From positions 1,298-65,297 of the forward strand of contig NZ_LMLZ01000001.1 in the NCBI RefSeq assembly GCF_001422735.1: a stretch of 64,000 nt of DNA. Direction: 5' to 3'. The notes beneath the pieces are model-generated. The model saw only the letters and a program-made list of their open reading frames with translations. It had not been told where the DNA came from and made no database searches. Shown here one piece after another: positions 1-9,475 of the stretch. Origin of the DNA: Acidovorax sp. Leaf78. GTDB taxonomy: Bacteria > Pseudomonadota > Gammaproteobacteria > Burkholderiales > Burkholderiaceae_C. Positions within the stretch are counted from its first letter, which is position 1. Each line of letters opens with the position of its first letter. The position numbers were made by a program, and so were the translations under genes.

Positions 1-19
1 CCCAAGCGCTTGACTCGAA

Positions 20-150
20 CCATAGAACCTCTGCCGGGCCACCGGAGGCGTCCCCCTTGGGGCTGAGGCCTGCGGCTCCAAGCCTGCCTGCGCAGGCTTG
101 GACAGGCCGAAGAGGCCGCGCCTGCGGCGCGCGCCACCGTGGCGCGCAGC
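20..150. repeat. GC-rich structured intergenic repeat downstream of mscL
   Basis: Non-coding stretch beyond the 3' end of mscL. Positions 24-75 resemble positions 42207-42262 in the ugpA-ugpE gap: both carry a GAACC...TGCCGGGCC...GGAGGCG...CCCCCT...GGGG core, so this is one copy of a dispersed intergenic repeat. Two perfect hairpins follow: an 8-bp stem with 4-base loop at 80-99 and a 9-bp stem with 1-base loop at 129-147. Neither has a T-run, so rho-independent termination of mscL is not clear. Confidence 0.45.
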
Positions 151-169
151 GCCTCAGGGGGTTATCTTT

Positions 170-604
170 TCAGGGGGTCTTCTTCAGACTATCGCGAATC
201 TCGCGCAGCAGCACGATGTCCTCGGGCGTCGCCGCAGGCGCTGCCGGGGCGGCCGGGGTTTCGCGTTTGAGCCGGTTGATCTGCTTGATCATCATGAAGA
301 TGATGAACGCCAGGATGATGAAGTTGACCGCCACGGTCAGGAAGTTGCCGTAGGCAAACACCGGCACGCCCGCCTTCTTGAGGGCGTCGAGCGTCATCGC
401 GGTGCCGGGCGGCACCGACCCGAGCACGACGAAGAGGTTGGAAAAGTCGAGCTTGCCGAACACCAGGCCCACCACCGGCATGATGAGGTCGGACACCACC
501 GAATCCACGATCTTGCCGAATGCGCCGCCGATGATCACACCAACCGCAAGGTCGATCACATTGCCCTTGACGGCGAACTCTCTGAACTCCTGCATCATGC
601 CCAT
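170..604 (-). CDS. mscL: Large-conductance mechanosensitive channel MscL
   Basis: Inner-membrane channel that opens under membrane tension during hypo-osmotic shock and releases small solutes. The 144-residue product has the family N-terminus ([20 protein letters not shown]) followed by glycine- and alanine-rich TM1 (about residues 15-45), a periplasmic loop, TM2 (about 75-105) and a charged C-terminal helix after an Ala/Pro linker. The open frame continues 25 codons upstream, but the start at 604 is preferred because AGGAGG lies 5 bases before it and homologues begin with this sequence. It is divergent from petA. Length and motifs match the family; identification is secure. Confidence 0.96.
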   Translation of the reverse strand: MGMMQEFREFAVKGNVIDLAVGVIIGGAFGKIVDSVVSDLIMPVVGLVFGKLDFSNLFVVLGSVPPGTAMTLDALKKAGVPVFAYGNFLTVAVNFIILAFIIFMMIKQINRLKRETPAAPAAPAATPEDIVLLREIRDSLKKTP

Positions 605-639
605 GGTGCCCTCCTGGCTGCGTGAAATGTCGATGCGCG

Positions 640-667
640 AGTATTGCCCAGAGTCAACCCCTGTCAA
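640..667 (-). promoter_or_regulatory. Putative sigma-70 promoter of mscL
   Basis: On the minus strand TTGACA (667-662) is followed after 16 bases by AATACT (645-640), about 36 bases before the mscL start codon. Position and similarity to consensus are good; no experimental support. Confidence 0.5.
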
Positions 668-683
668 CCCACCCCGCATGCGT

Positions 684-713
684 TTGAAATAACCATTTTC
701 ACTCCGCTACAAT
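684..713 (+). promoter_or_regulatory. Putative sigma-70 promoter of petABC
   Basis: TTGAAA (684-689), an 18-base spacer and TACAAT (708-713), ending 43 bases before the petA ATG. It lies back to back with the mscL promoter in the 152-base divergent gap. Confidence 0.5.
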
Positions 714-756
714 TCGCGGTTGACCCCAATGTAGCGATGATCAATCGAGGATCCCC

Positions 757-1356
757 ATGAGTGACACTCCAATCGACTCCAGCAAGCGGACGTGGATCAT
801 CACGTCGGCATGCGCTGGTGCGGTGGGCGGCGTGGCAACCGCCGTTCCTTTCGTGAGTACGTTCCAGCCCTCCGAGCGCGCCAAAGCCGCCGGGGCTGCA
901 GTCGAGGTGGATATTTCCGCCCTCAAGCCGGGCGAGAAACTCACCGTGGAGTGGCGCGGCAAGCCTGTCTGGATCATCAAGCGCACCCCGGAGCAGCTCG
1001 CCGAGCTGCCCAAGCTCGATGGCCAGCTCGCCGACCCCAAGTCCGAGCGCAAGCCCTCCGAGCTCACCCCCGAGTACGCGCGCAACGAAGCGCGTTCGAT
1101 CAAGCCAGAGATTTTCGTGGGTGTGGGCATCTGCTCGCACTTGGGTTGCTCGCCGTCGGACAAGTTCCAGACCGGCGCACAGCCTTCGCTGCCCGACGAC
1201 TGGAAGGGCGGTTTCCTGTGCCCTTGCCACGGCTCCACGTTCGACATGGCCGGCCGCGTGTTCAAGAACAAGCCCGCGCCCGACAACCTTGAAGTCCCTC
1301 CGCACATGTACCTGTCCGACACGCGCCTCGTGATCGGTGAAGACAAGAAGGCTTGA
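757..1356 (+). CDS. petA: Ubiquinol-cytochrome c reductase, Rieske iron-sulfur subunit
   Basis: Carries the 2Fe-2S cluster of the cytochrome bc1 complex (complex III) and passes one electron from ubiquinol to cytochrome c1. 199 residues: an N-terminal signal-anchor (about 12-35, preceded by KR, possibly Tat-exported) and a periplasmic Rieske domain with the two cluster boxes CSHLGC (C126, H128, C131) and CPCHGS (C155, H158). The paired cysteines of the stabilising disulphide are present (C131, C157). Start at 757 has GAGG about 7 bases upstream. First gene of petABC; the stop is 11 bases before the petB start. Confidence 0.97.
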   Translation: MSDTPIDSSKRTWIITSACAGAVGGVATAVPFVSTFQPSERAKAAGAAVEVDISALKPGEKLTVEWRGKPVWIIKRTPEQLAELPKLDGQLADPKSERKPSELTPEYARNEARSIKPEIFVGVGICSHLGCSPSDKFQTGAQPSLPDDWKGGFLCPCHGSTFDMAGRVFKNKPAPDNLEVPPHMYLSDTRLVIGEDKKA

Positions 1357-1367
1357 CGGAGAACGAC

Positions 1368-2783
1368 ATGGCCCACGAATTCAAAGAAATCTCCCCCAAC
1401 GCCCCGATCAGCGCACAGGTCACGAACTGGTTCGAGAACCGGTTCCCCACGGCCTTCGATGCGTACAAGGTGCACATGTCGGAGTACTACGCTCCGAAGA
1501 ACTTCAACTTCTGGTACATCTTCGGCTCGCTGGCCCTGGTCGTGCTGGTGATCCAGATCGTGACCGGCATCTTCCTGGTCATGCACTACAAGCCCGACGC
1601 CAACCTGGCGTTCGCTTCGGTCGAGTACATCATGCGCGATGTGCCCTGGGGCTGGCTGATCCGCTACATGCACTCCACGGGCGCGTCGGCGTTCTTCGTG
1701 GTGGTGTACCTGCACATGTTCCGCGGCCTCATCTACGGCAGCTACCGCAAGCCGCGCGAGCTGGTCTGGATCTTCGGCTGCGCGATCTTCCTGTGCCTGA
1801 TGGCCGAGGCCTTCATGGGCTATCTGCTGCCCTGGGGCCAGATGTCGTACTGGGGCGCCCAGGTGATCGTGAACCTGTTCGCTGCCATCCCGTTCATCGG
1901 CCCTGACCTGGCGCTGCTCATCCGCGGCGACTACGTGGTGGGCGACGCCACGCTGAACCGCTTCTTCAGCTTCCACGTGATCGCCGTGCCGCTGGTCCTG
2001 CTGGGCCTGGTGGTGGCCCACTTGCTGGCGCTGCACGATGTCGGCTCCAACAACCCCGACGGCGTGGAAATCAAGGGCCCGCAAGCCCCCAAGGATGCCA
2101 ATGGCAAGCCGCTGGACGGCGTGCCCTTCCACCCTTACTACACGGTGCACGACATCTTCGCGCTGAGCATGTTCCTGATGGCGTTCACGGCGGTGGTGTT
2201 CTTCGCGCCCGAGTTCGGTGGCTACTTCCTCGAGTACAACAACTTCATCCCTGCGGACCCGCTCAAGACCCCTGCGCACATCGCACCGGTCTGGTACTTC
2301 ACGCCGTTCTATTCGATGCTGCGTGCCATCACCACCGAAATGATGTACGTGCTGGTGCTGTGCGTGGTGGCCGGTGCGGGCTTCGGCATCCTCAAGGCCA
2401 AGCTGCCCAGCTTCGTCAAGGCAGGCATCGCCGTGGCGGCCATTGCCGTGATCGCGATGATGCTGTCGATCGACGCCAAGTTCTGGGGCGTGGTCGTGAT
2501 GGGTGGTGCCGTGATCATCCTGTTCTTCCTGCCATGGCTGGACTACAGCCCCGTCAAGTCGATCCGCTACCGCCCTGACTGGCACAAGTACCTGTACGGC
2601 ATCTTTGTGATCATCTTCCTGATCCTGGGCTACCTGGGCGTGCAGCCTCCTTCGGCCATCGGCGAGCGCGTGTCGCAGGTCGGTACGCTGTTCTACTTCG
2701 GCTTCTTCCTGCTGATGCCCTGGTGGAGCCGCATCGGCAAGGCCAAGCCCGTGCCTGACCGCGTGACCTTTGTGGCGCACTGA
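1368..2783 (+). CDS. petB: Cytochrome b of the bc1 complex
   Basis: Membrane subunit that binds the two b-type haems and forms the Qo and Qi quinone sites. 471 residues, with eight or more hydrophobic helices and the haem-ligand histidine pattern of the family (for example RYMHSTGAS and FSFHVIAVP). The Qo-loop motif usually written PEWY reads PVWY at about residues 307-310. As I recall, this variant occurs in beta- and gammaproteobacteria. An in-frame TTG lies 5 codons upstream, but the ATG at 1368 with CGGAG ahead is preferred. The C-terminus carries extra helices beyond the short plastid-type b6, as usual for fused bacterial cytochrome b. Confidence 0.97.
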   Translation: MAHEFKEISPNAPISAQVTNWFENRFPTAFDAYKVHMSEYYAPKNFNFWYIFGSLALVVLVIQIVTGIFLVMHYKPDANLAFASVEYIMRDVPWGWLIRYMHSTGASAFFVVVYLHMFRGLIYGSYRKPRELVWIFGCAIFLCLMAEAFMGYLLPWGQMSYWGAQVIVNLFAAIPFIGPDLALLIRGDYVVGDATLNRFFSFHVIAVPLVLLGLVVAHLLALHDVGSNNPDGVEIKGPQAPKDANGKPLDGVPFHPYYTVHDIFALSMFLMAFTAVVFFAPEFGGYFLEYNNFIPADPLKTPAHIAPVWYFTPFYSMLRAITTEMMYVLVLCVVAGAGFGILKAKLPSFVKAGIAVAAIAVIAMMLSIDAKFWGVVVMGGAVIILFFLPWLDYSPVKSIRYRPDWHKYLYGIFVIIFLILGYLGVQPPSAIGERVSQVGTLFYFGFFLLMPWWSRIGKAKPVPDRVTFVAH

Positions 2784-2800
2784 GCCTGGAGACAACAACA

Positions 2801-3556
2801 ATGAAGAAACTCATCCTCACGTTGATCGCCGCCCTGGGTATTGCCACGGGCGCGCAAGCGGCCGAAGGCGGCATTGCCTGGGACAAGGCGCCCAACAAGA
2901 CCAACGACCTGGCCTCCCTGCAAAACGGCGCCAAGGTGTTCGTCAATTACTGCCTGAGCTGCCACTCCGCTGCGTACATGCGGTTCAACCGCCTGCGCGA
3001 CATCGGCCTGACCGAGCAGGACATCAAGGACAACCTCTTGTTCACGACCGACAAGGTCGGCGAAACCATGAAGGCGTCCATCGATCCCAAGCAGGCCAAG
3101 GAATGGTTCGGTGCCAACCCGCCCGACCTGACCGTGATCGCACGCTCGCGCGCCGGCCACGGCGGCACGGGTGCCGACTACCTCTACACCTTCCTGCGCA
3201 CGTTCTACCGTGACGACACCAAGGCCACGGGCTGGAACAACCTGGCCTTCCCGAGCGTGGGCATGCCCCATGCGCTGTGGCAGATGCAGGGCGACCGCCG
3301 CCCCGTGTTCGAAGAGCACGAAAGCCATGGCCACAAGACCCAGGTCTTCAAGGGCTGGGAGCAGGTCAAGCCAGGCACGATGACCCCGTTGCAGTTCGAC
3401 CAGACTGTGGGTGATCTCGTGAACTACCTGCAATGGATGGGCGAACCCGCCCAGAACACCCGCGTCCGAGTTGGCGTGTGGGTGCTGCTCTTTCTCGGTG
3501 TTTTCACCGTAATCGCCTGGAGGCTGAACGCGGCCTTCTGGAAGGATGTGAAGTAA
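2801..3556 (+). CDS. petC: Cytochrome c1 of the bc1 complex
   Basis: Periplasmic haem-c subunit that accepts the electron from the Rieske protein and reduces soluble cytochrome c. 251 residues: Sec signal peptide with probable cleavage after AQA-20, haem attachment motif CLSCH at residues 51-55, a C1-type body containing the PSVGMPH segment expected to hold the methionine ligand, and one C-terminal membrane anchor (about 225-243) ending in a short basic tail. Spacing of 17 bases after petB, with GGAGA before the ATG, fits an operon. A terminator follows at 3617. Confidence 0.97.
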   Translation: MKKLILTLIAALGIATGAQAAEGGIAWDKAPNKTNDLASLQNGAKVFVNYCLSCHSAAYMRFNRLRDIGLTEQDIKDNLLFTTDKVGETMKASIDPKQAKEWFGANPPDLTVIARSRAGHGGTGADYLYTFLRTFYRDDTKATGWNNLAFPSVGMPHALWQMQGDRRPVFEEHESHGHKTQVFKGWEQVKPGTMTPLQFDQTVGDLVNYLQWMGEPAQNTRVRVGVWVLLFLGVFTVIAWRLNAAFWKDVK

Positions 3557-3616
3557 GCAGCACGAACCGTCGATCCATGAGAAGGCGCCCTTCGGGGTGC
3601 CGCCGGATTGTTTGCA

Positions 3617-3653
3617 GAGTGGGCGCTCATGGCGTCCCACTCTTTTGATTTTT
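3617..3653 (+). terminator. Rho-independent terminator after petABC
   Basis: GAGTGGG (3617-3623) pairs with CCCACTC (3636-3642), with extra CGC/GCG pairing inside, followed at once by TTTTGATTTTT. It lies between petC and sspA and very close to the sspA Shine-Dalgarno, so it could also attenuate sspA. Confidence 0.75.
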
Positions 3654-3667
3654 AGGAGCTTCCCACC

Positions 3668-4279
3668 ATGATGGTGCTTTACTCGGGTACGACCTGTCCC
3701 TTCTCCCACCGCTGCCGTTTCGTCCTGTTCGAAAAGGGCATGGACTTTGAAATTCGCGATGTGGACCTGTACAACAAGCCCGAAGACATCAGCGTGATGA
3801 ACCCGTACGGCCAGGTGCCCATCCTGGTCGAACGCGATCTGATCCTGTACGAGTCGAACATCATCAACGAGTACATCGACGAGCGCTTCCCGCACCCGCA
3901 GCTGATGCCCGGCGATCCGGTGGACCGCGCCCGCGTGCGCCTGTTCCTGCTCAACTTCGAAAAGGAGTTGTTCGTGCACGTGAACATCCTGGAGTCGCGC
4001 GCGACCAAGGGCAACGAAAAGGCGCTGGAAAAGGCCCGTTCGCACATCCGCGACCGCCTGACGCAGCTGGCCCCCGTGTTCCTCAAGAACAAGTACATGC
4101 TGGGCGACAATTTCTCGATGCTGGATGTGGCGATTGCACCGCTGCTGTGGCGCCTGGACTACTACGGCATCGATCTGTCGAAGAACGCCGCCCCGCTGCT
4201 GAAGTACGCCGAGCGCATCTTCTCGCGCCCTGCCTACATCGAAGCGCTGACGCCGTCCGAAAAGGTCATGCGCAAGTAA
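3668..4279 (+). CDS. sspA: Stringent starvation protein A (GST-fold RNA polymerase-associated protein)
   Basis: SspA binds RNA polymerase and acts in stress and stationary-phase transcription. 203 residues: thioredoxin-like N-terminal domain (about 1-80) with the GTTCPFSHRCR segment and the NPYGQVPIL cis-proline loop, then an all-helical GST C-terminal domain containing the MLGDNFSMLDVAIAPLLWR signature. The start ATG at 3668 is preceded by TAGGAG. It sits downstream of petABC and upstream of sspB, an order conserved in beta- and gammaproteobacteria. Confidence 0.93.
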   Translation: MMVLYSGTTCPFSHRCRFVLFEKGMDFEIRDVDLYNKPEDISVMNPYGQVPILVERDLILYESNIINEYIDERFPHPQLMPGDPVDRARVRLFLLNFEKELFVHVNILESRATKGNEKALEKARSHIRDRLTQLAPVFLKNKYMLGDNFSMLDVAIAPLLWRLDYYGIDLSKNAAPLLKYAERIFSRPAYIEALTPSEKVMRK

Positions 4280-4351
4280 TGCTGTCGACGCTCCGGGCTC
4301 CCGGGGCCTCCTGTGCACTTTCTTTCATCCACCGAAGCTGCCACCTTGTTC

Positions 4352-4909
4352 ATGACCGCCCAGGAATCCACCTCCACGCGCCCGTACCTCATTCGTGCCC
4401 TGTACGAGTGGTGCACCGACAACGGTCTCACGCCTTATGTCGCAGTGCGCGTGGACGATTCCGTGCAGGTGCCGCGCGAGTACGTGAAGGATGGCGAGAT
4501 CGTGTTGAACATCAGCTTCGATGCCACCAGTGCGCTGCAGCTGGGCAATGACTTCATCGAGTTCAAGGCCCGCTTCGGCGGTAAGCCGCGCGAGATATTG
4601 GTGCCAGTCGGCCGGGTCATCGCCATCTATGCCCGTGAAAACGGTCAGGGCATGGCGTTCCCGCCGCCGGTAGATGTTCTGGGTACCCCTGCGGGTGCTC
4701 CTTCCCTGATCGATCCGATGTCGGCAGCGGAGCCGGCGGCCACCGCTTCGGCGACGGGCAGCGTCGTGCCGCTCTCAGCGGCAGAAGACCGTGTAGTGCA
4801 GTTGGTTTCGGTCGACGAAAGCAAGAAGGACGACGGTCCTGGCGACGATGCTCCGCGCCCTCCGCCCACGGCAGGCGGCGCGCGGCCTTCGCTCAAGCGC
4901 GTGAAATAA
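4352..4909 (+). CDS. sspB: ClpXP protease specificity-enhancing factor SspB
   Basis: Adaptor that tethers ssrA-tagged proteins to ClpX for degradation. 185 residues: N-terminal substrate-binding domain (about 5-110) with RPYLIRALYEW and AIYARENGQGM, a long Ala/Ser/Asp-rich flexible linker, and a C-terminal ClpX-binding tail ending RPSLKRVK, comparable to the E. coli RPALRVVK tail. An in-frame GTG exists at 4313 but homologues begin near MTAQES, so 4352 is chosen; no strong Shine-Dalgarno is visible. Follows sspA by 72 bases. Confidence 0.93.
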   Translation: MTAQESTSTRPYLIRALYEWCTDNGLTPYVAVRVDDSVQVPREYVKDGEIVLNISFDATSALQLGNDFIEFKARFGGKPREILVPVGRVIAIYARENGQGMAFPPPVDVLGTPAGAPSLIDPMSAAEPAATASATGSVVPLSAAEDRVVQLVSVDESKKDDGPGDDAPRPPPTAGGARPSLKRVK

Positions 4910-4959
4910 GCGCGGTTTTCGATTTTTGGCTGCGTTTTCCACGATAAGATGCAGCCCTC

Positions 4960-5035
4960 GCCGGTTTAGCTCAGTTGGTAGAGCACCCGCCTTGTAAGCG
5001 GTAGGTCGTCAGTTCGATTCCGACAACCGGCACCA
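4960..5035 (+). tRNA. tRNA-Thr (anticodon TGT)
   Basis: 76-nt cloverleaf with encoded CCA. Acceptor stem GCCGGTT (4960-4966) pairs with AACCGGC (5025-5031), discriminator A at 5032, CCA at 5033-5035. D arm GCTC/GAGC, anticodon loop CTTGTAA with TGT at 4993-4995, T arm with GTTCGATTC. The outermost anticodon-stem pair (27-43) is a C-T mismatch. A T-rich run follows. Confidence 0.96.
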
Positions 5036-5079
5036 TTTTTGGTTTCTTTCTCCCTATTCCCTGGTTCATACCTTGGCCG

Positions 5080-5379
5080 TCAGGTTTGAACTTTCAGGCG
5101 AATCACGTTAACCTCCCACCCCCGGGTGCGCAAATGCGCCCCCAATGCAGGCAGCAGCTGGCGGATTTTTGCCGCTGCGGCATTGCTCTTGACCAGCAGG
5201 CACCAGGAATCCCCGTCGATGGGACCCGCCTGGATCGCTGGGCGCAAGGTTGCGGGTATCAGCATTTCAATGGCTTTGAGCCGATCACTGGAGTCGCGGG
5301 TCAGCGCTGTCAGTCGGGCCAGCGTGGGAGAGTCCTGGCTGGCTTTCTGCAGGGTGACTGCGTAGTGGCGGCGGTTCAT
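5080..5379 (-). CDS. DUF721 (DciA-type) protein
   Basis: 99 residues beginning MNRRHYAVTLQKA. The small basic DUF721 domain is related to DciA, the ancestral loader of the replicative helicase DnaB in bacteria lacking DnaC. Genomic position supports this: DUF721 genes lie beside the M23 peptidase and secA in many Burkholderiales, usually with lpxC as a neighbour, which is absent here. The start is ATG at 5379; a longer frame running to 6012 is the shadow of the M23 gene and is rejected. Helicase loading is a family-level inference. Confidence 0.75.
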   Translation of the reverse strand: MNRRHYAVTLQKASQDSPTLARLTALTRDSSDRLKAIEMLIPATLRPAIQAGPIDGDSWCLLVKSNAAAAKIRQLLPALGAHLRTRGWEVNVIRLKVQT

Positions 5380-5410
5380 GGCGTGCGTCTTCGGGCGTGG
5401 AGAATTCGTA

Positions 5411-6406
5411 GTGCATCTGATTATCACGGACGCCCGGCTGGCACGCAGCCGCGCCATCCATCTGTCGGGCTCGCGCCTGGTCCTGGCGGGACTCGGGCTG
5501 TCGCTGTGCCTCATGCTGGTGGCCGCCACGCTGTACCACTGGGTGTTCCTCAAGGGCGCGCGTGAAGGCTGGCCCATCGTGGGCTCGCTGGTGCGTCTGG
5601 TCGTGAAGGACGAGTTTGCCGAGCGTGACCGTTTCATGCGCGCCAACCTGGATGCCATGGCACGCCGTGTGGGCGAAATGCAGGCCCGCATGGTGCAGCT
5701 GGAGTCGCTGGGCGACCGCGTGCTGGGTCTCGCCGGCATGGCCCCTTCCGACATCCAGAAGACGGATGCCCGCGGCGGCGTTCTGGTCGGTGCCCGTGAT
5801 CTGTCGATGGAGGAATTGCAGGCCACGCTCGACGAGCTGGAGCGCCTGACCAGCCAGCGGGTGGACCTGATGACGGTGCTCGAGTCCCGCCTGTTCGACC
5901 AGCACATTCGCAAGAAGATGATTCCCACCCACGCGCCCGTCACCGGCCGCGCGCCGGGTTCGGCGTTCGGCTGGCGGGTGGACCCGATCACCGGGCAGTC
6001 GGCGCTGCACACGGGCCTGGATTTTCAGGCCGATACCGGCACGGCCATTCTGGCGGCCGCCGGTGGTGTGGTCGTAACGCAGGAGTTTCACCCGGCGTAC
6101 GGCAACATGATCGAGGTGGACCACGGCAACCAACTGGTCACGCGATACGCCCATGCCTCGCGCACCCTGGTCAAGCAGGGCGACATCGTCAAGCGCGGTC
6201 AGAAGATCGCCGAAGTGGGCACCACGGGGCGTTCCACGGGGCCGCACCTGCATTTCGAGGTGCTGGTGCAAGGGGTTTTTCAGGACCCGCAGAAGTTTCT
6301 GAGCGCAGGCGGCACTGTGCCTTCCAACGCGCCGGGTCCGCAGGTCGCGTCGATCCAGCCGCGTGCTTCGCCTGCCCAGACTGCTGCGCCCACGGCGGGC
6401 AGGTAA
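5411..6406 (+). CDS. M23 family metallopeptidase, membrane-anchored
   Basis: Probable peptidoglycan endopeptidase (LytM/gametolysin fold). 331 residues from the GTG at 5411: a signal-anchor at about 22-46, a coiled-coil stalk (about 60-165) and a C-terminal M23 domain. All zinc/catalytic residues are present: H200 and D204 in HTGLDF, H248 in RYAHAS and H279/H281 in HLHFEV, so it should be active rather than a degenerate EnvC-type regulator. The GTG has GGAG 8 bases upstream; an ATG at 5378 would overlap the divergent DUF721 start. A proline-rich low-complexity tail ends the protein. Confidence 0.85.
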   Translation: MHLIITDARLARSRAIHLSGSRLVLAGLGLSLCLMLVAATLYHWVFLKGAREGWPIVGSLVRLVVKDEFAERDRFMRANLDAMARRVGEMQARMVQLESLGDRVLGLAGMAPSDIQKTDARGGVLVGARDLSMEELQATLDELERLTSQRVDLMTVLESRLFDQHIRKKMIPTHAPVTGRAPGSAFGWRVDPITGQSALHTGLDFQADTGTAILAAAGGVVVTQEFHPAYGNMIEVDHGNQLVTRYAHASRTLVKQGDIVKRGQKIAEVGTTGRSTGPHLHFEVLVQGVFQDPQKFLSAGGTVPSNAPGPQVASIQPRASPAQTAAPTAGR

Positions 6407-6542
6407 AATCGCCGGTCCGGCGTTCACGGCCAGGGTTGCATTGCTTGCAATCCTCGGTGTTGAACCCACCTGAACTCAATTCATCTTAGGGATTTCGGTC
6501 GCTTGGCGCGCTGGTTTGCAGCGGCCCGGCGGTCCTGTTCGC

Positions 6543-9314
6543 ATGGCCACCAACTTCCTCACCAAATTATTCGGCAGCCGCAACGACCGGCTTCTCAAGC
6601 AGTACCGCAAGACGGTGTCCCGCATCAATGCGATGGAGCCTGAGTACGAGAAGCTGTCGGACGAGCAGCTCAAGGCCAAGACGCAGGAGTTCAAGGAGCG
6701 CGTCGCCAAGGGCGAGTCGCTGGACGACATCCTGCCCGAAGCGTTCGCCGTGGTCCGCGAAGGCTCCAAGCGCATCATGAAGATGCGCCACTTCGACGTG
6801 CAGCTGCTGGGCGGCATGGCCCTGCACTTCGGCAAGATCTCCGAAATGCGCACCGGCGAAGGCAAGACCCTGACCGCCACGCTGCCCGTGTATCTGAATG
6901 CCCTGTCGGGCAAGGGCGTGCACGTGGTGACGGTGAACGATTACCTCGCCAACCGCGATGCGCAGTGGATGGGCCGGCTGTACAACTTCCTGGGCCTGAC
7001 GGTGGGCATCAACCTGCCCAACATGCCGCGCGAGCAAAAGCAGGAGGCCTATCGCGCCGACATCACGTACGGTACGAACAACGAGTACGGCTTTGATTAC
7101 CTGCGCGACAACATGGTCTACGAGGCCGCAGACCGCGTGCAGCAGGGCCTGAACTTCGCCATCGTGGACGAGGTGGACTCGATCCTGATCGACGAGGCAC
7201 GCACGCCCCTGATCATCAGCGGCCAGGCCGAAGACCACACGGCGATGTACATCGCCATGAACAAGGTGGTGCCCCTGCTGGTGCGCCAGGAAGGCGAAGC
7301 CGACGCCCGCACCGGCGAGGGCGTGACCAAGCCCGGCGACTTCACGCTGGACGAAAAGACCCACCAGGTGTTCCTGACGGAGCAGGGCCACGAAAGCGCC
7401 GAGCGCATTCTGGCCAGCCAGGGCCTGATCGCCGAGGGTGCCTCGGTGTACGACCCGGCCAACATCACCCTGATGCACCACCTGTACGCAGCGCTGCGTG
7501 CCAACCACCTCTACCACCGCGACCAGCACTACGTGGTGCAGGACGGCGAGATCGTGATCGTGGACGAGTTCACCGGCCGCCTGATGTCGGGCCGCCGCTG
7601 GAGCGAAGGCCTGCACCAGGCCGTGGAAGCCAAGGAAGGCGTGAACATCCAGGCCGAGAACCAGACTCTGGCCTCCATCACGTTCCAGAACTATTTCCGC
7701 CTGTACAACAAGCTGGCCGGCATGACCGGCACGGCCGATACCGAAGCGTATGAGTTCCAGGAGATCTACGGCCTGGAAACCACGGTGATCCCGCCCAACC
7801 GTCCGAGCAAGCGCGACGACCAGCTCGACCGCGTCTACAAGACCACGCGCGAGAAGTACGAAGCGGCGATCAAGGACATACGCGAATGCCACGAGCGCGG
7901 CCAGCCCGTGCTGGTGGGCACCACGTCGATCGAGAACTCCGAAATCATCGACCAGCTGCTGAACAAGGAAGGCCTGCCGCACCAGGTGCTCAACGCCAAG
8001 CAGCACGCCCGTGAAGCGGACATCGTGGCCCAGGCCGGGCGCGCGGGCATGATCACCATTGCGACCAACATGGCCGGCCGTGGTACCGACATCGTGCTGG
8101 GCGGCAACATCGAGAAGGACACGGCGGCCATCGAGGGCGACGAATCCCTGTCCGAGTCCGAGCGCGAGGCCCAGCTGGCCGCGCTGCGCGAGCGCTGGAA
8201 GGTGGACCACGACAAGATCAAGGCCCTGGGCGGCCTGCGGATCATCGCCACCGAACGCCACGAATCGCGCCGCATCGACAACCAGCTGCGCGGCCGCTCG
8301 GGCCGCCAGGGCGACCCCGGTTCGTCGCGCTTCTACCTGAGCCTGGACGATTCGTTGATGCGCATCTTCGCTGGTGACCGCGTCAAGGCGATCATGGACC
8401 GCCTGAAGATGCCCGATGGCGAAGCCATCGAAGCCGGCATCGTCACGCGCAGCATCGAGTCCGCCCAGCGCAAGGTCGAAGCCCGCAACTTCGACGTTCG
8501 CAAGCAACTGCTGGAGTACGACGACGTCTCCAACGACCAGCGCAAGGTGATCTACCAGCAGCGCAACGACATCCTGGACGCTGCGGACCTGTCCGACGTG
8601 ATTGCCGCGATGCGCGAAGACTGCATGACCGACCTGGTGCGCCAATACGTGCCCGCCGAGTCGGTGGAAGAGCAGTGGGACCTGGCTGGCCTCGAAAAGG
8701 TGCTGGCCGAAGAGTGGCAGGTCTCCCTGCCTTTGCAGCAGGAAGTGCAGGGCGCGAGCAGCGTCACCGACGACGAGATCCTGGAGAAGGTGCTGCAGGC
8801 TGCCCACGCATCGTTCGACGGCAAGGTGGAGCAGGTCGGCCGCGAGAACTTCACGCAGTTCGAGCGCATGGTGCTGCTGCAAAGCTTCGACTCGAACTGG
8901 CGCGACCACCTGGCAGCGCTCGACTACCTGCGCCAGGGCATCCACCTGCGCGGCTACGCGCAAAAGCAGCCCAAGCAGGAGTACAAGCGCGAGGCTTTCG
9001 AGCTGTTCCGCCAATTGATCGACCTGGTCAAGAACGAGGTCACCAAGATCCTCATGACCGTGCAGGTCCAGTCGCAGGCGCAGCTGGACCAGGCCGCCCA
9101 GGACATGGAAAGCCGCGGCGAGAGCATTGCCAACGTGACCTACACCGCCCCCACCGAAACGGGCGATGTGGAAACCACGCTGGGCGCGCAGGCGCAGGGC
9201 GCATCCGGCGAGCCCCTGCCGGAAGAGCTGCAAGGCCTGCGCATCGGCCGCAACGATCCCTGCCCATGCGGCAGCGGCAAGAAGTACAAGCAGTGCCACG
9301 GCAAGCTGGCTTGA
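6543..9314 (+). CDS. secA: Preprotein translocase ATPase SecA
   Basis: Motor that drives preproteins through SecYEG. 923 residues, close to the usual 900. Walker A MRTGEGKT at about 102-109, Walker B region [12 protein letters not shown] near 209, helicase domain with [20 protein letters not shown], and a C-terminal zinc-binding SEC-C motif [14 protein letters not shown] used for SecB and lipid binding. The frame is open from a TTG at 6516, but ATG 6543 ([11 protein letters not shown]) matches family N-termini. No secM-like arrest peptide gene is visible in the 136-base upstream gap. Confidence 0.98.
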   Translation: MATNFLTKLFGSRNDRLLKQYRKTVSRINAMEPEYEKLSDEQLKAKTQEFKERVAKGESLDDILPEAFAVVREGSKRIMKMRHFDVQLLGGMALHFGKISEMRTGEGKTLTATLPVYLNALSGKGVHVVTVNDYLANRDAQWMGRLYNFLGLTVGINLPNMPREQKQEAYRADITYGTNNEYGFDYLRDNMVYEAADRVQQGLNFAIVDEVDSILIDEARTPLIISGQAEDHTAMYIAMNKVVPLLVRQEGEADARTGEGVTKPGDFTLDEKTHQVFLTEQGHESAERILASQGLIAEGASVYDPANITLMHHLYAALRANHLYHRDQHYVVQDGEIVIVDEFTGRLMSGRRWSEGLHQAVEAKEGVNIQAENQTLASITFQNYFRLYNKLAGMTGTADTEAYEFQEIYGLETTVIPPNRPSKRDDQLDRVYKTTREKYEAAIKDIRECHERGQPVLVGTTSIENSEIIDQLLNKEGLPHQVLNAKQHAREADIVAQAGRAGMITIATNMAGRGTDIVLGGNIEKDTAAIEGDESLSESEREAQLAALRERWKVDHDKIKALGGLRIIATERHESRRIDNQLRGRSGRQGDPGSSRFYLSLDDSLMRIFAGDRVKAIMDRLKMPDGEAIEAGIVTRSIESAQRKVEARNFDVRKQLLEYDDVSNDQRKVIYQQRNDILDAADLSDVIAAMREDCMTDLVRQYVPAESVEEQWDLAGLEKVLAEEWQVSLPLQQEVQGASSVTDDEILEKVLQAAHASFDGKVEQVGRENFTQFERMVLLQSFDSNWRDHLAALDYLRQGIHLRGYAQKQPKQEYKREAFELFRQLIDLVKNEVTKILMTVQVQSQAQLDQAAQDMESRGESIANVTYTAPTETGDVETTLGAQAQGASGEPLPEELQGLRIGRNDPCPCGSGKKYKQCHGKLA

Positions 9315-9328
9315 TCCTCTGACTCACG

Positions 9329-9354
9329 CAACACGGGCTTCGGCCCGTGTTTTC
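9329..9354 (+). terminator. Rho-independent terminator after secA
   Basis: ACACGGGC, TTCG tetraloop, GCCCGTGT (9331-9350), then TTTC. It is 17 bases after the secA stop. Confidence 0.8.
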
Positions 9355-9475
9355 ATTGGCGCGCCACGGTTTTCCGCATAATTGGCCGCAGTCTTCATCA
9401 GGCGAATGCCGTATGCCGGGCAACTGGCCCGTGCCGCATCCGTCTCCTTCTTCCAGATAGAAAGGCCCAGACCCC

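Noticed and set aside
4952..5035. Integration site at tRNA-Thr
   Set aside because: The tRNA 3' end is not repeated in the window, and no mobile genes lie beside it.
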